Origin: Chloroflexota bacterium
GTDB lineage: Bacteria > Chloroflexota > Anaerolineae > 4572-78 > J111
Length of the DNA: 8,032 bases
Reading direction: 5' to 3'
Assembly (NCBI GenBank): GCA_003694775.1
Contig: RFJV01000017.1
Span: forward strand, 1-8,032
Shown here piece after piece: positions 1 through 6,263 of this stretch; the first letter of the stretch is position 1, and each line of letters starts with the position of its first letter. The notes under the pieces are model-generated. The model was not told the DNA's origin, did not search any database, and saw only the letters and a list, made by a program, of their open reading frames with translations. Position numbers and translations under genes: made by a program.

Positions 1-1
1 C

Positions 2-838
2 CCCTCGCCAACCCCAACCCCCAGACCGGCAACCGTGGTGTATGTCAAGGGCAGTGGCCCCAACCACAACCTGGGCCTGGCCACCTCCACCGGCGAGATA
101 CTGAACCCCAATCTCCACCCCCGCGCCTCTGCACCGGCCTGGTCGCCCGATGGGCAGTACGTGGCCTTCTACGGCGAACCGGGTATCAGCGAACTGGGCG
201 GCATTTATGCCCAGGGTAGCGGTGTCTGGCTGTTGAATATGGAAACCAGCGCCCTTTCACTGCTGTTCTCCATTGACCACATCAGCAATATGGACTGGTC
301 GCCCGGCGGCAAGAAAATTGCCGTAGAAGTGGGGCCACCGGGCATTGCCCACCAGATTCTGGTTATCGACACGCGGGACGGGACGGAAATCAGCCGCTTC
401 CCCGGCGAACAGCCCGCCTGGAGTCCGGACAGCCAGGAGCTGGTCATCAAATCGTGTGCGCCGGAGTGCGGTCTGTGGAAAGTCGGCTTTGACGGCGGCG
501 GCGGACAGCTTCTGACCAGCGACAGCACCGACAGCTATCCCACCTGGTCATCCGACAACCGCTACCTGGTCTTTACCTCCCGCGCCCGCACCGGCGACTG
601 GGAAATTTACCGGCTCGACCTGGCCTCTGGCGACATCGTTCGCCTGACCAACCGGCCCGGCACAGACACCACCCCCACCTTCAGCCCGGACGGCCTGGAA
701 ATCTACTTCCGCACCGATGCTTTTGGGCAAGGCTGGCAGATTATGGCGATGGCCGTGGACGGCTCCAATGAACGGCTGGTCGTCGATGACGTCGGTCCCA
801 GCGACGATTGGGGGCTGGCGCGTCCGGCTGTCCAGTAA
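2..838 (+). CDS. TolB/WD40-like beta-propeller protein, 5'-partial
   Basis: This is the 3' part of a gene that begins before the window. The frame is open back to base 2 and reads through a Pro/Thr-rich stretch (PSPTPTPRPAT), typical of a linker after an export signal or another domain. The GTG at 35 is therefore probably internal. At least five PD40-type repeats follow, with W/F-S-P-D-G-like cores at nt 140, 296, 419, 545 and 680, spaced about 40-50 codons apart. This is the pattern of TolB-like beta-propellers, which usually bind proteins or glycans outside the cytoplasm. No catalytic motif is visible. The last repeats (TWSSDN, TFSPDG) are the best matches. The gene ends in TAA, 125 bp before the GT39-like gene on the same strand. 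A shared transcript is possible but not shown. The function stays generic: a secreted or periplasm-like propeller, possibly the sensor or ligand-binding tail of a larger protein. Confidence 0.8.
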   Translation, partial: PSPTPTPRPATVVYVKGSGPNHNLGLATSTGEILNPNLHPRASAPAWSPDGQYVAFYGEPGISELGGIYAQGSGVWLLNMETSALSLLFSIDHISNMDWSPGGKKIAVEVGPPGIAHQILVIDTRDGTEISRFPGEQPAWSPDSQELVIKSCAPECGLWKVGFDGGGGQLLTSDSTDSYPTWSSDNRYLVFTSRARTGDWEIYRLDLASGDIVRLTNRPGTDTTPTFSPDGLEIYFRTDAFGQGWQIMAMAVDGSNERLVVDDVGPSDDWGLARPAVQ

Positions 839-963
839 CCGGCAAGGCGCAAAACGGGCCAAGCCCCGCCCCGCAGAAAACTCCGCCCCTTTCGTGCTTT
901 TTTGGGCGTTTCGTGGTATATTTCTGGGCTGTCTATTGAGACGGAACAGGATACCGCGTCCAA
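839..963. other. Intergenic spacer with TTTCGTG direct repeat
   Basis: This 125-bp gap lies between the propeller gene and the first GT39-like gene. TTTCGTG occurs at 890-896 and again at 909-915, separated by a T-rich stretch. It looks like a degenerate remnant of the short-period intergenic repeats seen elsewhere in the window. TATATT at 917-922 resembles a -10 box, but I see no convincing -35 at proper spacing. An AGGA at 948-951 lies 12 nt before the ATG at 964, a weak ribosome-binding site. No clear stem plus T-run terminator is visible. Confidence 0.4.
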
Positions 964-2829
964 ATGCGCCATTCACCCTTCAACAATCACCAGGCAAAAT
1001 TAATTCTCCTGGTTGCCTGGGGAATTTTTCTGCACGGCCTTGCCGCCGATAGCTTCTGGGGAGACGAAATTCTGACCGCCATGTTTGCCGGACAGTCCCC
1101 GGCAGAGGTCATTCGCTGGACGGCGAGTGATATTCATCCGCCGCTGTACTACCTGCTGGCCGGCACATTCACCCGCCTGACCGTCCCCCTGGGAGGCGTA
1201 CCGTGGCCCACTCCCGCCTCCGACTGGCTGTGGCGTTTCCCTTCGGTGGCGGCGGCAGTTCTGGCCGCAGCCGCCACCTACCGGCTGGCTCGCCACCTGT
1301 CCGGCCTGTTGGGCGACACCCTGCCCCGGCAAAAATGGACGGCCGCCGGCGCGGCGTTTCTGCTCAGTCTGGCCCCGATTGCGGTAAAATATGCCCAGGA
1401 AGCCCGGATGCACGGCCTGTTTATGCTGTGGGCCGCGCTCTCTACCTGGCTTTTCTTCCGGGCCGTGACCGGCCCCGCCGGATGGCGGCACTGGCTGGCC
1501 TACGCCCTGGCAATGACCGCCGCGGTTTACACCATGTACTTTGGCTTCCTGCTTCTGGCCTCCCACGCGGCCTACCTGCTGTTCACCCTCTTCCGGTCGA
1601 CATCCCAGGGGCAGACGCGGCGGTCCATCCCTGCGATTCGCCGATTCGCCGCCTCGGTGGGGCTGGTGGTTCTGCTGTATGGTCCCTGGTGGCCGGTGCT
1701 GATTGGCATTTTGCGCAAACGGGCCGCGGTCGGAGCGATTGAGGGCGGTGTTGGCAGTCCGCTGGGATTCATCCGGGGCGTTATTCAGGCGCTGGGGCCT
1801 CTGCCGGAGCCGGTCGCCTGGGGATTCCTGGCCCTGTTTCTCGTCGGGCTGGTCATCATGACCCGCCGCCATTGGCCGCTGGCCGGATTTGCCGCAGTCT
1901 GGCTGGCCCTGCCGGTTCTTCTACCCATTGTTCTGGGCGACCCGCGTGCCCTGCAGTTCCGTTATGCCTTTGTTCTGCCGGTTTACCTGGCGGTCATCGC
2001 CTGGCTGGCGGCCCGGCTGGATACGGCTGTCGCCGGCGGCGTGTCGACCTATCTGCTCTGGCTGTTGGCAACGGTCTCCTTCATCGCCAGCCTGAACGTG
2101 TTCAACCAGACCAAGCCGGACTGGCGGGCCGCGGCGGCCTATCTCAACGAACATACCGGGCCGGGAGACATCATTCTGGTTGGCCCGCTGTGGGATGAAG
2201 GCCGGTTTATCGGCTATTATTACCACGGGCCGGCCCAACTTTTGACTCCTGCGGCAATGGTGGCTAATATTGAGCGTCGCGCCGAAAGTTTGCGTCTCAG
2301 CGGAAGCCGGGTGTGGGCAGTGAACCGCTTTGCGCCCGCTATGCCGGCGCTGAAGAATATCGACTATACCGGCGTGGTGGTATCGGAGCCGACAGTGGTG
2401 GTGTACGAGCCGGAACCGCTGGCCGGAGCCGCGCTGGAGCTGGCCCGGCAAGCCGTAGACGCGGCCTATCCCTGGGCCGAGGCGGCCCAGCGGCAAGGCG
2501 TTCTGGACCCGGACCCGCGGACCGCGCGCGCCGCGGCCCTGCGCGCCCTGGGCGATGCGCTGGTCGCCGCGGGCCGGCCTCAGGAAGCACTGGAACCGTA
2601 CCGCACCGCGGTCGCCATCTTCCCGGGCTGGGTAGATGGCTATCTGACTCTGGCTGAAACGGAGGAAGCGGTCGGCAACATTCGGGAAGCGGTGGAGGCA
2701 TACCGGCAGGCCGCGTTCTACAATCTCAAGTGGCGCGGCCCCGCCGCTGACGAAGCCGCCGCCCTGGCAGAAGCCGGTCAGTGGCAGGCCGCACTGGAAA
2801 AATACCACCGGCTGGTGGGCAGGAGATAA
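964..2829 (+). CDS. GT39-like membrane glycosyltransferase (GT-C fold) with C-terminal TPR region
   Basis: This 621-residue multi-pass membrane protein has the hallmarks of the dolichyl-phosphate-mannose/ArnT-like GT39 (PMT_2) family. WGDE at residues 32-35 follows the first membrane segment and carries the acidic pair expected in the first outer loop. DIHPP follows at 56-60, and YAQEARM at 143-149 matches the family's Y-x-Q-E-x-R motif. About ten hydrophobic segments lie between residues 12 and 378. KPDW at 384-387 opens a soluble outer domain, as is common in this family. From about residue 519 to the end, Ala/Leu-rich helical pairs (e.g. ALGDALVAAGRPQEALEPY) look like two to three TPR repeats, which most GT39 enzymes lack. 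Such enzymes move a sugar from a polyprenyl-phosphate donor to an acceptor on the outer face. The donor and acceptor here are unknown. The ATG at 964 places the membrane segment at the expected position. The stop codon TAA merges with the first unit of the downstream octamer array. It probably works with the GT2 gene two genes downstream. Confidence 0.85.
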   Translation: MRHSPFNNHQAKLILLVAWGIFLHGLAADSFWGDEILTAMFAGQSPAEVIRWTASDIHPPLYYLLAGTFTRLTVPLGGVPWPTPASDWLWRFPSVAAAVLAAAATYRLARHLSGLLGDTLPRQKWTAAGAAFLLSLAPIAVKYAQEARMHGLFMLWAALSTWLFFRAVTGPAGWRHWLAYALAMTAAVYTMYFGFLLLASHAAYLLFTLFRSTSQGQTRRSIPAIRRFAASVGLVVLLYGPWWPVLIGILRKRAAVGAIEGGVGSPLGFIRGVIQALGPLPEPVAWGFLALFLVGLVIMTRRHWPLAGFAAVWLALPVLLPIVLGDPRALQFRYAFVLPVYLAVIAWLAARLDTAVAGGVSTYLLWLLATVSFIASLNVFNQTKPDWRAAAAYLNEHTGPGDIILVGPLWDEGRFIGYYYHGPAQLLTPAAMVANIERRAESLRLSGSRVWAVNRFAPAMPALKNIDYTGVVVSEPTVVVYEPEPLAGAALELARQAVDAAYPWAEAAQRQGVLDPDPRTARAAALRALGDALVAAGRPQEALEPYRTAVAIFPGWVDGYLTLAETEEAVGNIREAVEAYRQAAFYNLKWRGPAADEAAALAEAGQWQAALEKYHRLVGRR

Positions 2830-2830
2830 T

Positions 2831-2961
2831 GCGAGATTGCGATAGGGCGATATTGCGATAATGCGAGATTGCGAGATTGCGATAATGCGAGATTGCGATA
2901 GGGTGATTTGCTACCGTGCTACCCTGCTACCGTGCTACCCTGCTACCTTGCTACTTTGCTC
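2831..2961. repeat. Period-8 tandem repeat array in two blocks
   Basis: The whole junction between two genes is an octamer array. From 2831 to 2902 there are nine units of the form GCGA(G/T)ANN (variants GCGAGATT, GCGATAAT, GCGATAGG, GCGATATT). A 7-nt transition unit (GTGATTT, 2903-2909) follows. From 2910 to 2957 there are six units of the form GCTACNNT (GCTACCGT and GCTACCCT alternating, then GCTACCTT and GCTACTTT). A partial GCTC at 2958-2961 abuts the ATG at 2962. The unit GCGATAAT is also foreshadowed over the upstream stop codon. There is no Shine-Dalgarno sequence inside the array. Its function is unknown; low-complexity intergenic repeats of this kind occur in Chloroflexota and cyanobacteria. 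Confidence 0.9.
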
Positions 2962-3918
2962 ATGATAACCAGAAAACAAATTTTCAATCTGCTCAAAATC
3001 ATTGTCAGTGTGGGCCTGCTGGTCTTTATTTTCAGCAAGCTGGATGTCAGCGCCTTTTTCCGGGTGGTTTACCAGGCCCATCCCGGCTGGCTGGCCGCGG
3101 GGCTGGCGATGATGCTGGTCGGGGTGGTCATTCGAGCCTGGCGCTGGCAGATTCTCCTCGACGCCATCGACACGCACGTATCGCTGGTGGAGCTGACCAA
3201 CATTTACTTCATCGGTTTTTTGTTCAACAACCTGCTCCCCAGCGGCCTGGGCGGTGACGCCATGCGGATGGTCGAACTGAACCGGCACAGCCAGCGCCGC
3301 GCCGATGCCGTGACCAGCGTGGTGGTAGACCGCTTTTTGGGACTGTCGGCCTTGCAGGCCATTGCTCTGCTGGCCCTGCTGTACGACTGGCATGCCGTTC
3401 CCGTGGGGGTGGCCTACTTTACGGTGGCGGTGTTTGCCGGCGGGCTGGTGGCCGGCTATCTGCTCATCAACCGGGCGCTGTACCAGGCCCTGCGGCGGAA
3501 CATCGGCCTGTTCCGCCGCCTGACCGACATCCGGGCCATCGGCAGTCTGTTTGAGTCGTTCCAGCGGTATCCCCTGGCCGCGTTGGGCCGGGCGTACCTG
3601 GTGGCCCTGCTGTTCAACGTCTCGCTGATTGCGATGAACGTGTTTATCGGCCTGGCCCTGGGCGCGTCGGCCAGACTGGCCCACTACGCCGTCTTCGTGC
3701 CGATTACCTCCCTGGTGCTGGTCCTGCCCATCAGCTTTGCCGGCCTGGGCGTACGCGAGGAAGCCTACCGCCAGCTTTTCGGACAGGTGGGAGTACCGCC
3801 GGAGATTGCCGTCGCCATTTCGCTGATGGTGTACGTGTTCGGCAATATCTGCACCGGCCTCATCGGCGGCGTTATCTATCTATTTCGCGGGGCCAAAGAA
3901 ATGGCCGTCAGCAAATAA
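2962..3918 (+). CDS. UPF0104/LPG-synthase-TM-like integral membrane protein
   Basis: This 318-residue, strongly hydrophobic protein resembles the lysylphosphatidylglycerol synthase transmembrane region / UPF0104 family (PF03706 type). Visible family features are NNLLPSGLGGD at residues 89-99, VDRFLGL at about 122-128, and PISFAGLGVREEAY at about 256-269, within some seven or eight membrane segments. No soluble aminoacyl-transferase domain follows, so it is not a full MprF. Stand-alone members often sit in polysaccharide and lipid-glycan clusters, where they are suspected transporters or accessory factors; no reaction is firmly known. I chose the ATG at 2962. The frame runs upstream to a TTG at 2908, but that 18-codon extension would be translated tandem repeat (LPCYPAT-like peptide), whereas MITRKQIF starts a normal membrane protein. 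No Shine-Dalgarno precedes the ATG; the repeat array touches it. It lies between the GT39-like and GT2 genes, suggesting a joint role in lipid-linked sugar handling. Confidence 0.83.
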   Translation: MITRKQIFNLLKIIVSVGLLVFIFSKLDVSAFFRVVYQAHPGWLAAGLAMMLVGVVIRAWRWQILLDAIDTHVSLVELTNIYFIGFLFNNLLPSGLGGDAMRMVELNRHSQRRADAVTSVVVDRFLGLSALQAIALLALLYDWHAVPVGVAYFTVAVFAGGLVAGYLLINRALYQALRRNIGLFRRLTDIRAIGSLFESFQRYPLAALGRAYLVALLFNVSLIAMNVFIGLALGASARLAHYAVFVPITSLVLVLPISFAGLGVREEAYRQLFGQVGVPPEIAVAISLMVYVFGNICTGLIGGVIYLFRGAKEMAVSK

Positions 3919-3985
3919 CCAATCATCTATTGTCAAGCGTCAATCAAAAATCGTCAATCGTAAATCGCAAATCGTAAATCGACCC
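3919..3985. repeat. Period-7 tandem repeat array
   Basis: The complete spacer between the UPF0104-like gene and the GT2 gene can be read as heptamers. From 3932 to 3980 there are seven units close to GTMAATC (GTCAAGC, GTCAATC, AAAAATC, GTCAATC, GTAAATC, GCAAATC, GTAAATC). Two more degenerate units precede them, ending near 3931. GACCC and the GT2 start codon follow directly. No Shine-Dalgarno is present. On the opposite strand the array reads as a GATTTAC/GATTTGC series, whose translation gives the IYDLRFTI-like peptides often misannotated as protein from such repeats. Confidence 0.85.
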
Positions 3986-4945
3986 ATGTCTAATCCAGAA
4001 CTCAGTATTGTTATTCCTGTATACAATGAAGAAGAAAGCCTGCCGCACCTGCTGGGCGAGCTGGTTCCGGCCCTGGAAGCCACCGGACGTACGTTTGAAA
4101 TTATCTGCGTGGACGATGGCAGTCAGGACAACAGCTTTGCCGAACTGAAGAAACTGCGCCAGCAGGAGCCGCGGGTGCGGGTGGTGCGCTTCCGGCGCAA
4201 TTTTGGACAGACCGCGGCCTTTGCCGCCGGCTTCGACCGGGCGCAGGGAGAAATCGTCATCACTATGGATGCCGACCTCCAGAACGACCCGCGCGACATC
4301 CCCAAACTGCTGGACAAAATGGCCGAAGGCTACGACGTGGTCAGCGGCTGGCGGGTCGACCGGTGGAAAGAGGGCCTGCGGCCTCTGCTGACCCGCAAAC
4401 TGCCGTCGATGACCGCCAACTGGCTGATTTCTACCGGCACGGGAGTGTACCTGCACGATTACGGCTGTTCGCTCAAGGCGTACCGCCGCGAGGTGGTCAA
4501 AAACATCCGTCTGTACGGCGACCTGCACCGCTTTGTCCCGGCGATTGCCAGCTATTACGGCGTTACCGTGGCCGAAGTGCCGGTCAACTACCGGTCGCGG
4601 CAGTTCGGCACCAGCAAGTACGGGCTGGGACGGGTAGTGCGGGTCATTCTGGACCTGCTGACCGTTCGTTTTCTGCTGAGCTACTCTACCCGCCCCATCC
4701 AGATTTTTGGCCTGCTTGGCCTGCTGACCTTTGGCCTGGGCTTTGTCATTGGCCTGTACCTGACCTTCATCAAACTGGTGTACGGCGCGGCCCTGGCCGA
4801 ACGGCCAATGCTCCTTCTCTCCATCTTGCTCATTATGCTGGGCGTACAGTTGATTACCATGGGCTTGCTGGGGGAACTGGTGGTGCGAACCTATCATGAG
4901 AGCCAAAACAAGCCGATTTACGCTGTTCGGGAGGAGCTGGGGTAA
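3986..4945 (+). CDS. GT2 polyprenyl-phosphate glycosyltransferase (DPM1/GtrB/ArnC type)
   Basis: This 319-residue enzyme has an N-terminal GT-A domain and two C-terminal membrane hairpin segments, the layout of bacterial polyprenyl-phosphate glycosyltransferases. IVIPVYNEEES at residues 8-18 begins the nucleotide-sugar fold, with VDDGS at 42-46. DADLQNDP at 95-102 holds the metal-binding DxD-like motif. A basic/aromatic stretch with SKYG follows the catalytic domain (nt 4613-4624). Hydrophobic segments lie at roughly 235-262 and 274-298, followed by RTYHESQNKPIY, a typical end for the family. The expected reaction is transfer of a sugar from a nucleotide donor to polyprenyl phosphate at the inner membrane face. 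The sugar (glucose, mannose or other) cannot be read from the sequence. This lipid-linked sugar is the natural donor for the GT39-like enzymes at 964-2829 and 7137 onward. The ATG at 3986 is the first start after the heptamer array and puts the family motif at the usual distance. Confidence 0.92.
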   Translation: MSNPELSIVIPVYNEEESLPHLLGELVPALEATGRTFEIICVDDGSQDNSFAELKKLRQQEPRVRVVRFRRNFGQTAAFAAGFDRAQGEIVITMDADLQNDPRDIPKLLDKMAEGYDVVSGWRVDRWKEGLRPLLTRKLPSMTANWLISTGTGVYLHDYGCSLKAYRREVVKNIRLYGDLHRFVPAIASYYGVTVAEVPVNYRSRQFGTSKYGLGRVVRVILDLLTVRFLLSYSTRPIQIFGLLGLLTFGLGFVIGLYLTFIKLVYGAALAERPMLLLSILLIMLGVQLITMGLLGELVVRTYHESQNKPIYAVREELG

Positions 4946-4975
4946 GCTGTTCAGGTTGAGGGATTCCATCCCAGG

Positions 4976-5052
4976 CCGTCCACGAATAAATTCACGAATG
5001 CACGAATAGGCGGGTGAAACTATTCGTGTATTCGGGCAAAATTCGTAGACGG
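4976..5052. repeat. Long imperfect inverted repeat (attcgtg type)
   Basis: The left arm at 4976-5009 and right arm at 5020-5052 pair over 33-34 bp with a one-base bulge and several mismatches, around a 10-nt loop (GCGGGTGAAA). The outermost pairs (CCGTC with GACGG) and the innermost 14 bp (e.g. CACGAATAG with CTATTCGTG) are the best conserved. Both arms contain repeated CACGAAT / ATTCGTG words. There is no T-run after the stem, so it is not a standard intrinsic terminator. It looks like a dispersed intergenic palindrome, lying 30 bp after the GT2 stop codon. Confidence 0.8.
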
Positions 5053-5098
5053 TCCTCGTTCTGTATTAGCAATTCGCGCACAACCGCTTGCCGATTGT

Positions 5099-5138
5099 CC
5101 TCAAGAAGTAAGGACGGCTTGAGGCCGGCCCCCTACAA
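5099..5138. repeat. Small hairpin followed by CCCCCTACAA repeat fragment (left copy)
   Basis: CCTCAAG at 5099-5105 pairs exactly with CTTGAGG at 5118-5124. The sequence then continues through a GC-rich link into CCCCCTACAA. A related fragment in the same orientation (GCTTGAG, a GC-rich hairpin, then CCCCCCTACAA) lies at 6335-6372, on the other side of the endonuclease gene. Both resemble a degenerate dispersed intergenic repeat. Confidence 0.5.
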
Positions 5139-5193
5139 CAATCCCCCAGCTAAGCCGGGATAGGCAAAAATTTAGACCGCCTCCTTTCGCGCC

Positions 5194-5221
5194 TTGTCTA
5201 TTCTCAGAAAAAAGGTACAAT
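5194..5221 (+). promoter_or_regulatory. Candidate sigma70-type promoter of the endonuclease gene
   Basis: TTGTCT at 5194-5199 and TACAAT at 5216-5221 are separated by 16 bp, matching the -35 (4 of 6) and -10 (5 of 6) consensus. Transcription would start about 60 bp before the ATG at 5289. A second -10-like box, TATACT at 5260-5265, is closer to the gene but lacks a matching -35. The assignment is by pattern only. Confidence 0.45.
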
Positions 5222-5279
5222 ATTTTGTAATGCTCGCGCTTCCCAGTCAGAGGAAAAACTATACTATACCCTTATTCTT

Positions 5280-5284
5280 GGAGG
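5280..5284 (+). promoter_or_regulatory. Shine-Dalgarno sequence deciding the endonuclease start
   Basis: GGAGG lies 4 nt before the ATG at 5289, fixing that start. It stands out because three of the GT/membrane genes (starts at 2962, 3986 and 7137) have no such sequence. Confidence 0.75.
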
Positions 5285-5288
5285 CTCT

Positions 5289-6221
5289 ATGTCACAGAAT
5301 CCTATCAATCCGAAAAGCGCCTATTACATCAAACTGGGAAGGGGGGGGGCCTGGGAACAGGAATGTATACAACAAAAACAAACTCTTCGGCTTGGTTATC
5401 ATCAAATCCCTGATAATTTATGCCGTCAAGGAAAATGGGATAACGTACAAAGCATTTTAGAAAATATTCGGGGAGATTCGGGAACGGCTACACGAGACAA
5501 AAACCAGATTCGTATTTTTTATGAAGCAGATGAAACCGTATTATGGGTAACGTTTTTCGGTGATAGGCTTTACTGGGGCTTTTCCAGACCGGAAATCACT
5601 GTCCTACCCGACAAAACAAAGAGTCGTCCGGTTATTGGAGCCTGGTCTTCAACCGATATTAAAGGAAATCCTTTACAAAAATATCAGCTTAGTGGTTCTT
5701 TGCTAAGAGTAGAAGCCTTTCGAGGTACAATCTGTGCAATAAAGGATAAGGATTTTAAATATTTAGTCCGAAAGATAAATGGAGTTATTGAACCTGACGT
5801 AGACGAAGCGCTACAAGCAAAAGCAACGTTTGAGAGTAAAATTGAAGCCTTACTTCACAAATTAACCTGGAAAGATTTTGAACTACTGATAGACCTGATA
5901 TTTCGTCAAGCAGGTTGGCAACGAATCAGGGTTTTGGGAAAGACTCAGAAATCAATAGACCTTGATTTACTCTATCCTTTAACTGGGGAAAGATTTTTAG
6001 TCCAGGTAAAATCAAGTGCACACTCAAAACAACTCGACAATTTTAGGAAGCAGATGCAGAATTTCCAAGATTACAATCGGGCCTATTTTGTGGTTCATTC
6101 TCCTGCACCTAATTTTAAAAAACTATCAGATGATGATATTGAGGTCTGGTTTCCCAGAGATATTGCCTCCCGGGTTGTATTATATGGTTTAGCAGACTGG
6201 TTAATTACAAAGGTGTCATGA
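5289..6221 (+). CDS. Mrr-like PD-(D/E)xK restriction endonuclease with unassigned N-terminal domain
   Basis: This 310-residue protein has two parts. The C-terminal half carries an Mrr-type nuclease core: helix DFELLIDLIFRQAGW from residue 196 (with E198), an acidic strand IDLDLLYP (D224, D226), then LVQVKSS with Q239 and K241. This is the QxK variant of the PD-(D/E)xK motif, so catalytic residues appear intact. The N-terminal half (about residues 11-155) has YYIKLGRGGAWEQ, LRLGY, TLWVTFFGDRLYWGF-type and GFRGT-like (AFRGTIC) blocks. It resembles the front part of proteins annotated simply as restriction endonucleases; I suspect a PUA/EVE-like base-reading fold, but this is inference. No methyltransferase or specificity gene is nearby, so a stand-alone, modification-dependent (type IV-like) role fits best. 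Its composition is AT-richer than its neighbours, a sign of transfer. A G9 run covers codons 18-21. The start is fixed by GGAGG at 5280. The VapBC-like pair follows after 215 bp. Confidence 0.8.
   Translation: MSQNPINPKSAYYIKLGRGGAWEQECIQQKQTLRLGYHQIPDNLCRQGKWDNVQSILENIRGDSGTATRDKNQIRIFYEADETVLWVTFFGDRLYWGFSRPEITVLPDKTKSRPVIGAWSSTDIKGNPLQKYQLSGSLLRVEAFRGTICAIKDKDFKYLVRKINGVIEPDVDEALQAKATFESKIEALLHKLTWKDFELLIDLIFRQAGWQRIRVLGKTQKSIDLDLLYPLTGERFLVQVKSSAHSKQLDNFRKQMQNFQDYNRAYFVVHSPAPNFKKLSDDDIEVWFPRDIASRVVLYGLADWLITKVS
5341..5349 (+). repeat. G9 homopolymer inside the endonuclease gene
   Basis: Nine consecutive G residues encode part of the R18-G-G-A21 stretch. Loss of one G would shift the frame to a stop at 5458-5460, and gain of one G to a TGA at 5411-5413. 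Either change would leave only a short peptide. Such tracts are classic sites of slipped-strand variation, and also of sequencing error. Confidence 0.9.
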
Positions 6222-6263
6222 GATACAACAGTTGGTTTGGCATCAAAAAAGCTGGCTGAATAG

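Larger units (their letters stand above)
4946..5288. other. 343-bp non-coding region at the left edge of the AT-rich island
   Basis: No credible gene is seen here on either strand. The region holds a 33-34 bp imperfect palindrome (4976-5052), a small hairpin with a CCCCCTACAA-type repeat fragment (5099-5138), a candidate promoter (5194-5221), and the ribosome-binding site of the endonuclease gene (5280-5284). A short frame from 5194 runs into the endonuclease gene in another phase and has no sign of being real. Base composition shifts from GC-rich to AT-richer within the second half. Confidence 0.7.

Noticed and set aside
1000..1872. Long open frames on the minus strand (also 1921-2808, 2935-3684, 3944-4969 and 7128-8000)
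   Set aside because: They mirror GC-rich + strand genes with clear family motifs. Their own peptides are Gly/Arg/Gln/Pro-rich with no recognisable domain, as expected of shadow frames.
2908..2961. TTG start giving 18 extra residues to the UPF0104-like protein
   Set aside because: The extension is translated octamer repeat. The ATG at 2962 begins a normal membrane protein.
2831..2961. CRISPR array
   Set aside because: Units are 8 bp with no unique spacers, and no cas genes are nearby. It is a simple tandem repeat.
3944..4969. Minus-strand frame ending in an IYDLRFTI-like peptide
   Set aside because: That peptide is simply the translation of the heptamer array at 3932-3980. The rest is antisense to the GT2 gene.
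4976..5052. Intrinsic terminator after the GT2 gene
   Set aside because: The stem is long and AT-containing and no T-run follows, so it does not fit the usual terminator pattern.
5179..5188. GCCTCCTTTC resembling the anti-Shine-Dalgarno 3' end of 16S rRNA, echoed by GCCTCCTTT at 6394-6402
   Set aside because: A 9-10 base match without surrounding rRNA sequence is too short to mean more than chance or a shared repeat fragment.
5194..5460. 88-codon frame across the promoter region and start of the endonuclease
   Set aside because: It overlaps the endonuclease in another phase, starts with TTG inside a -35-like box, and has no domain features. It only matters as the frame entered after loss of one G from the G9 tract.
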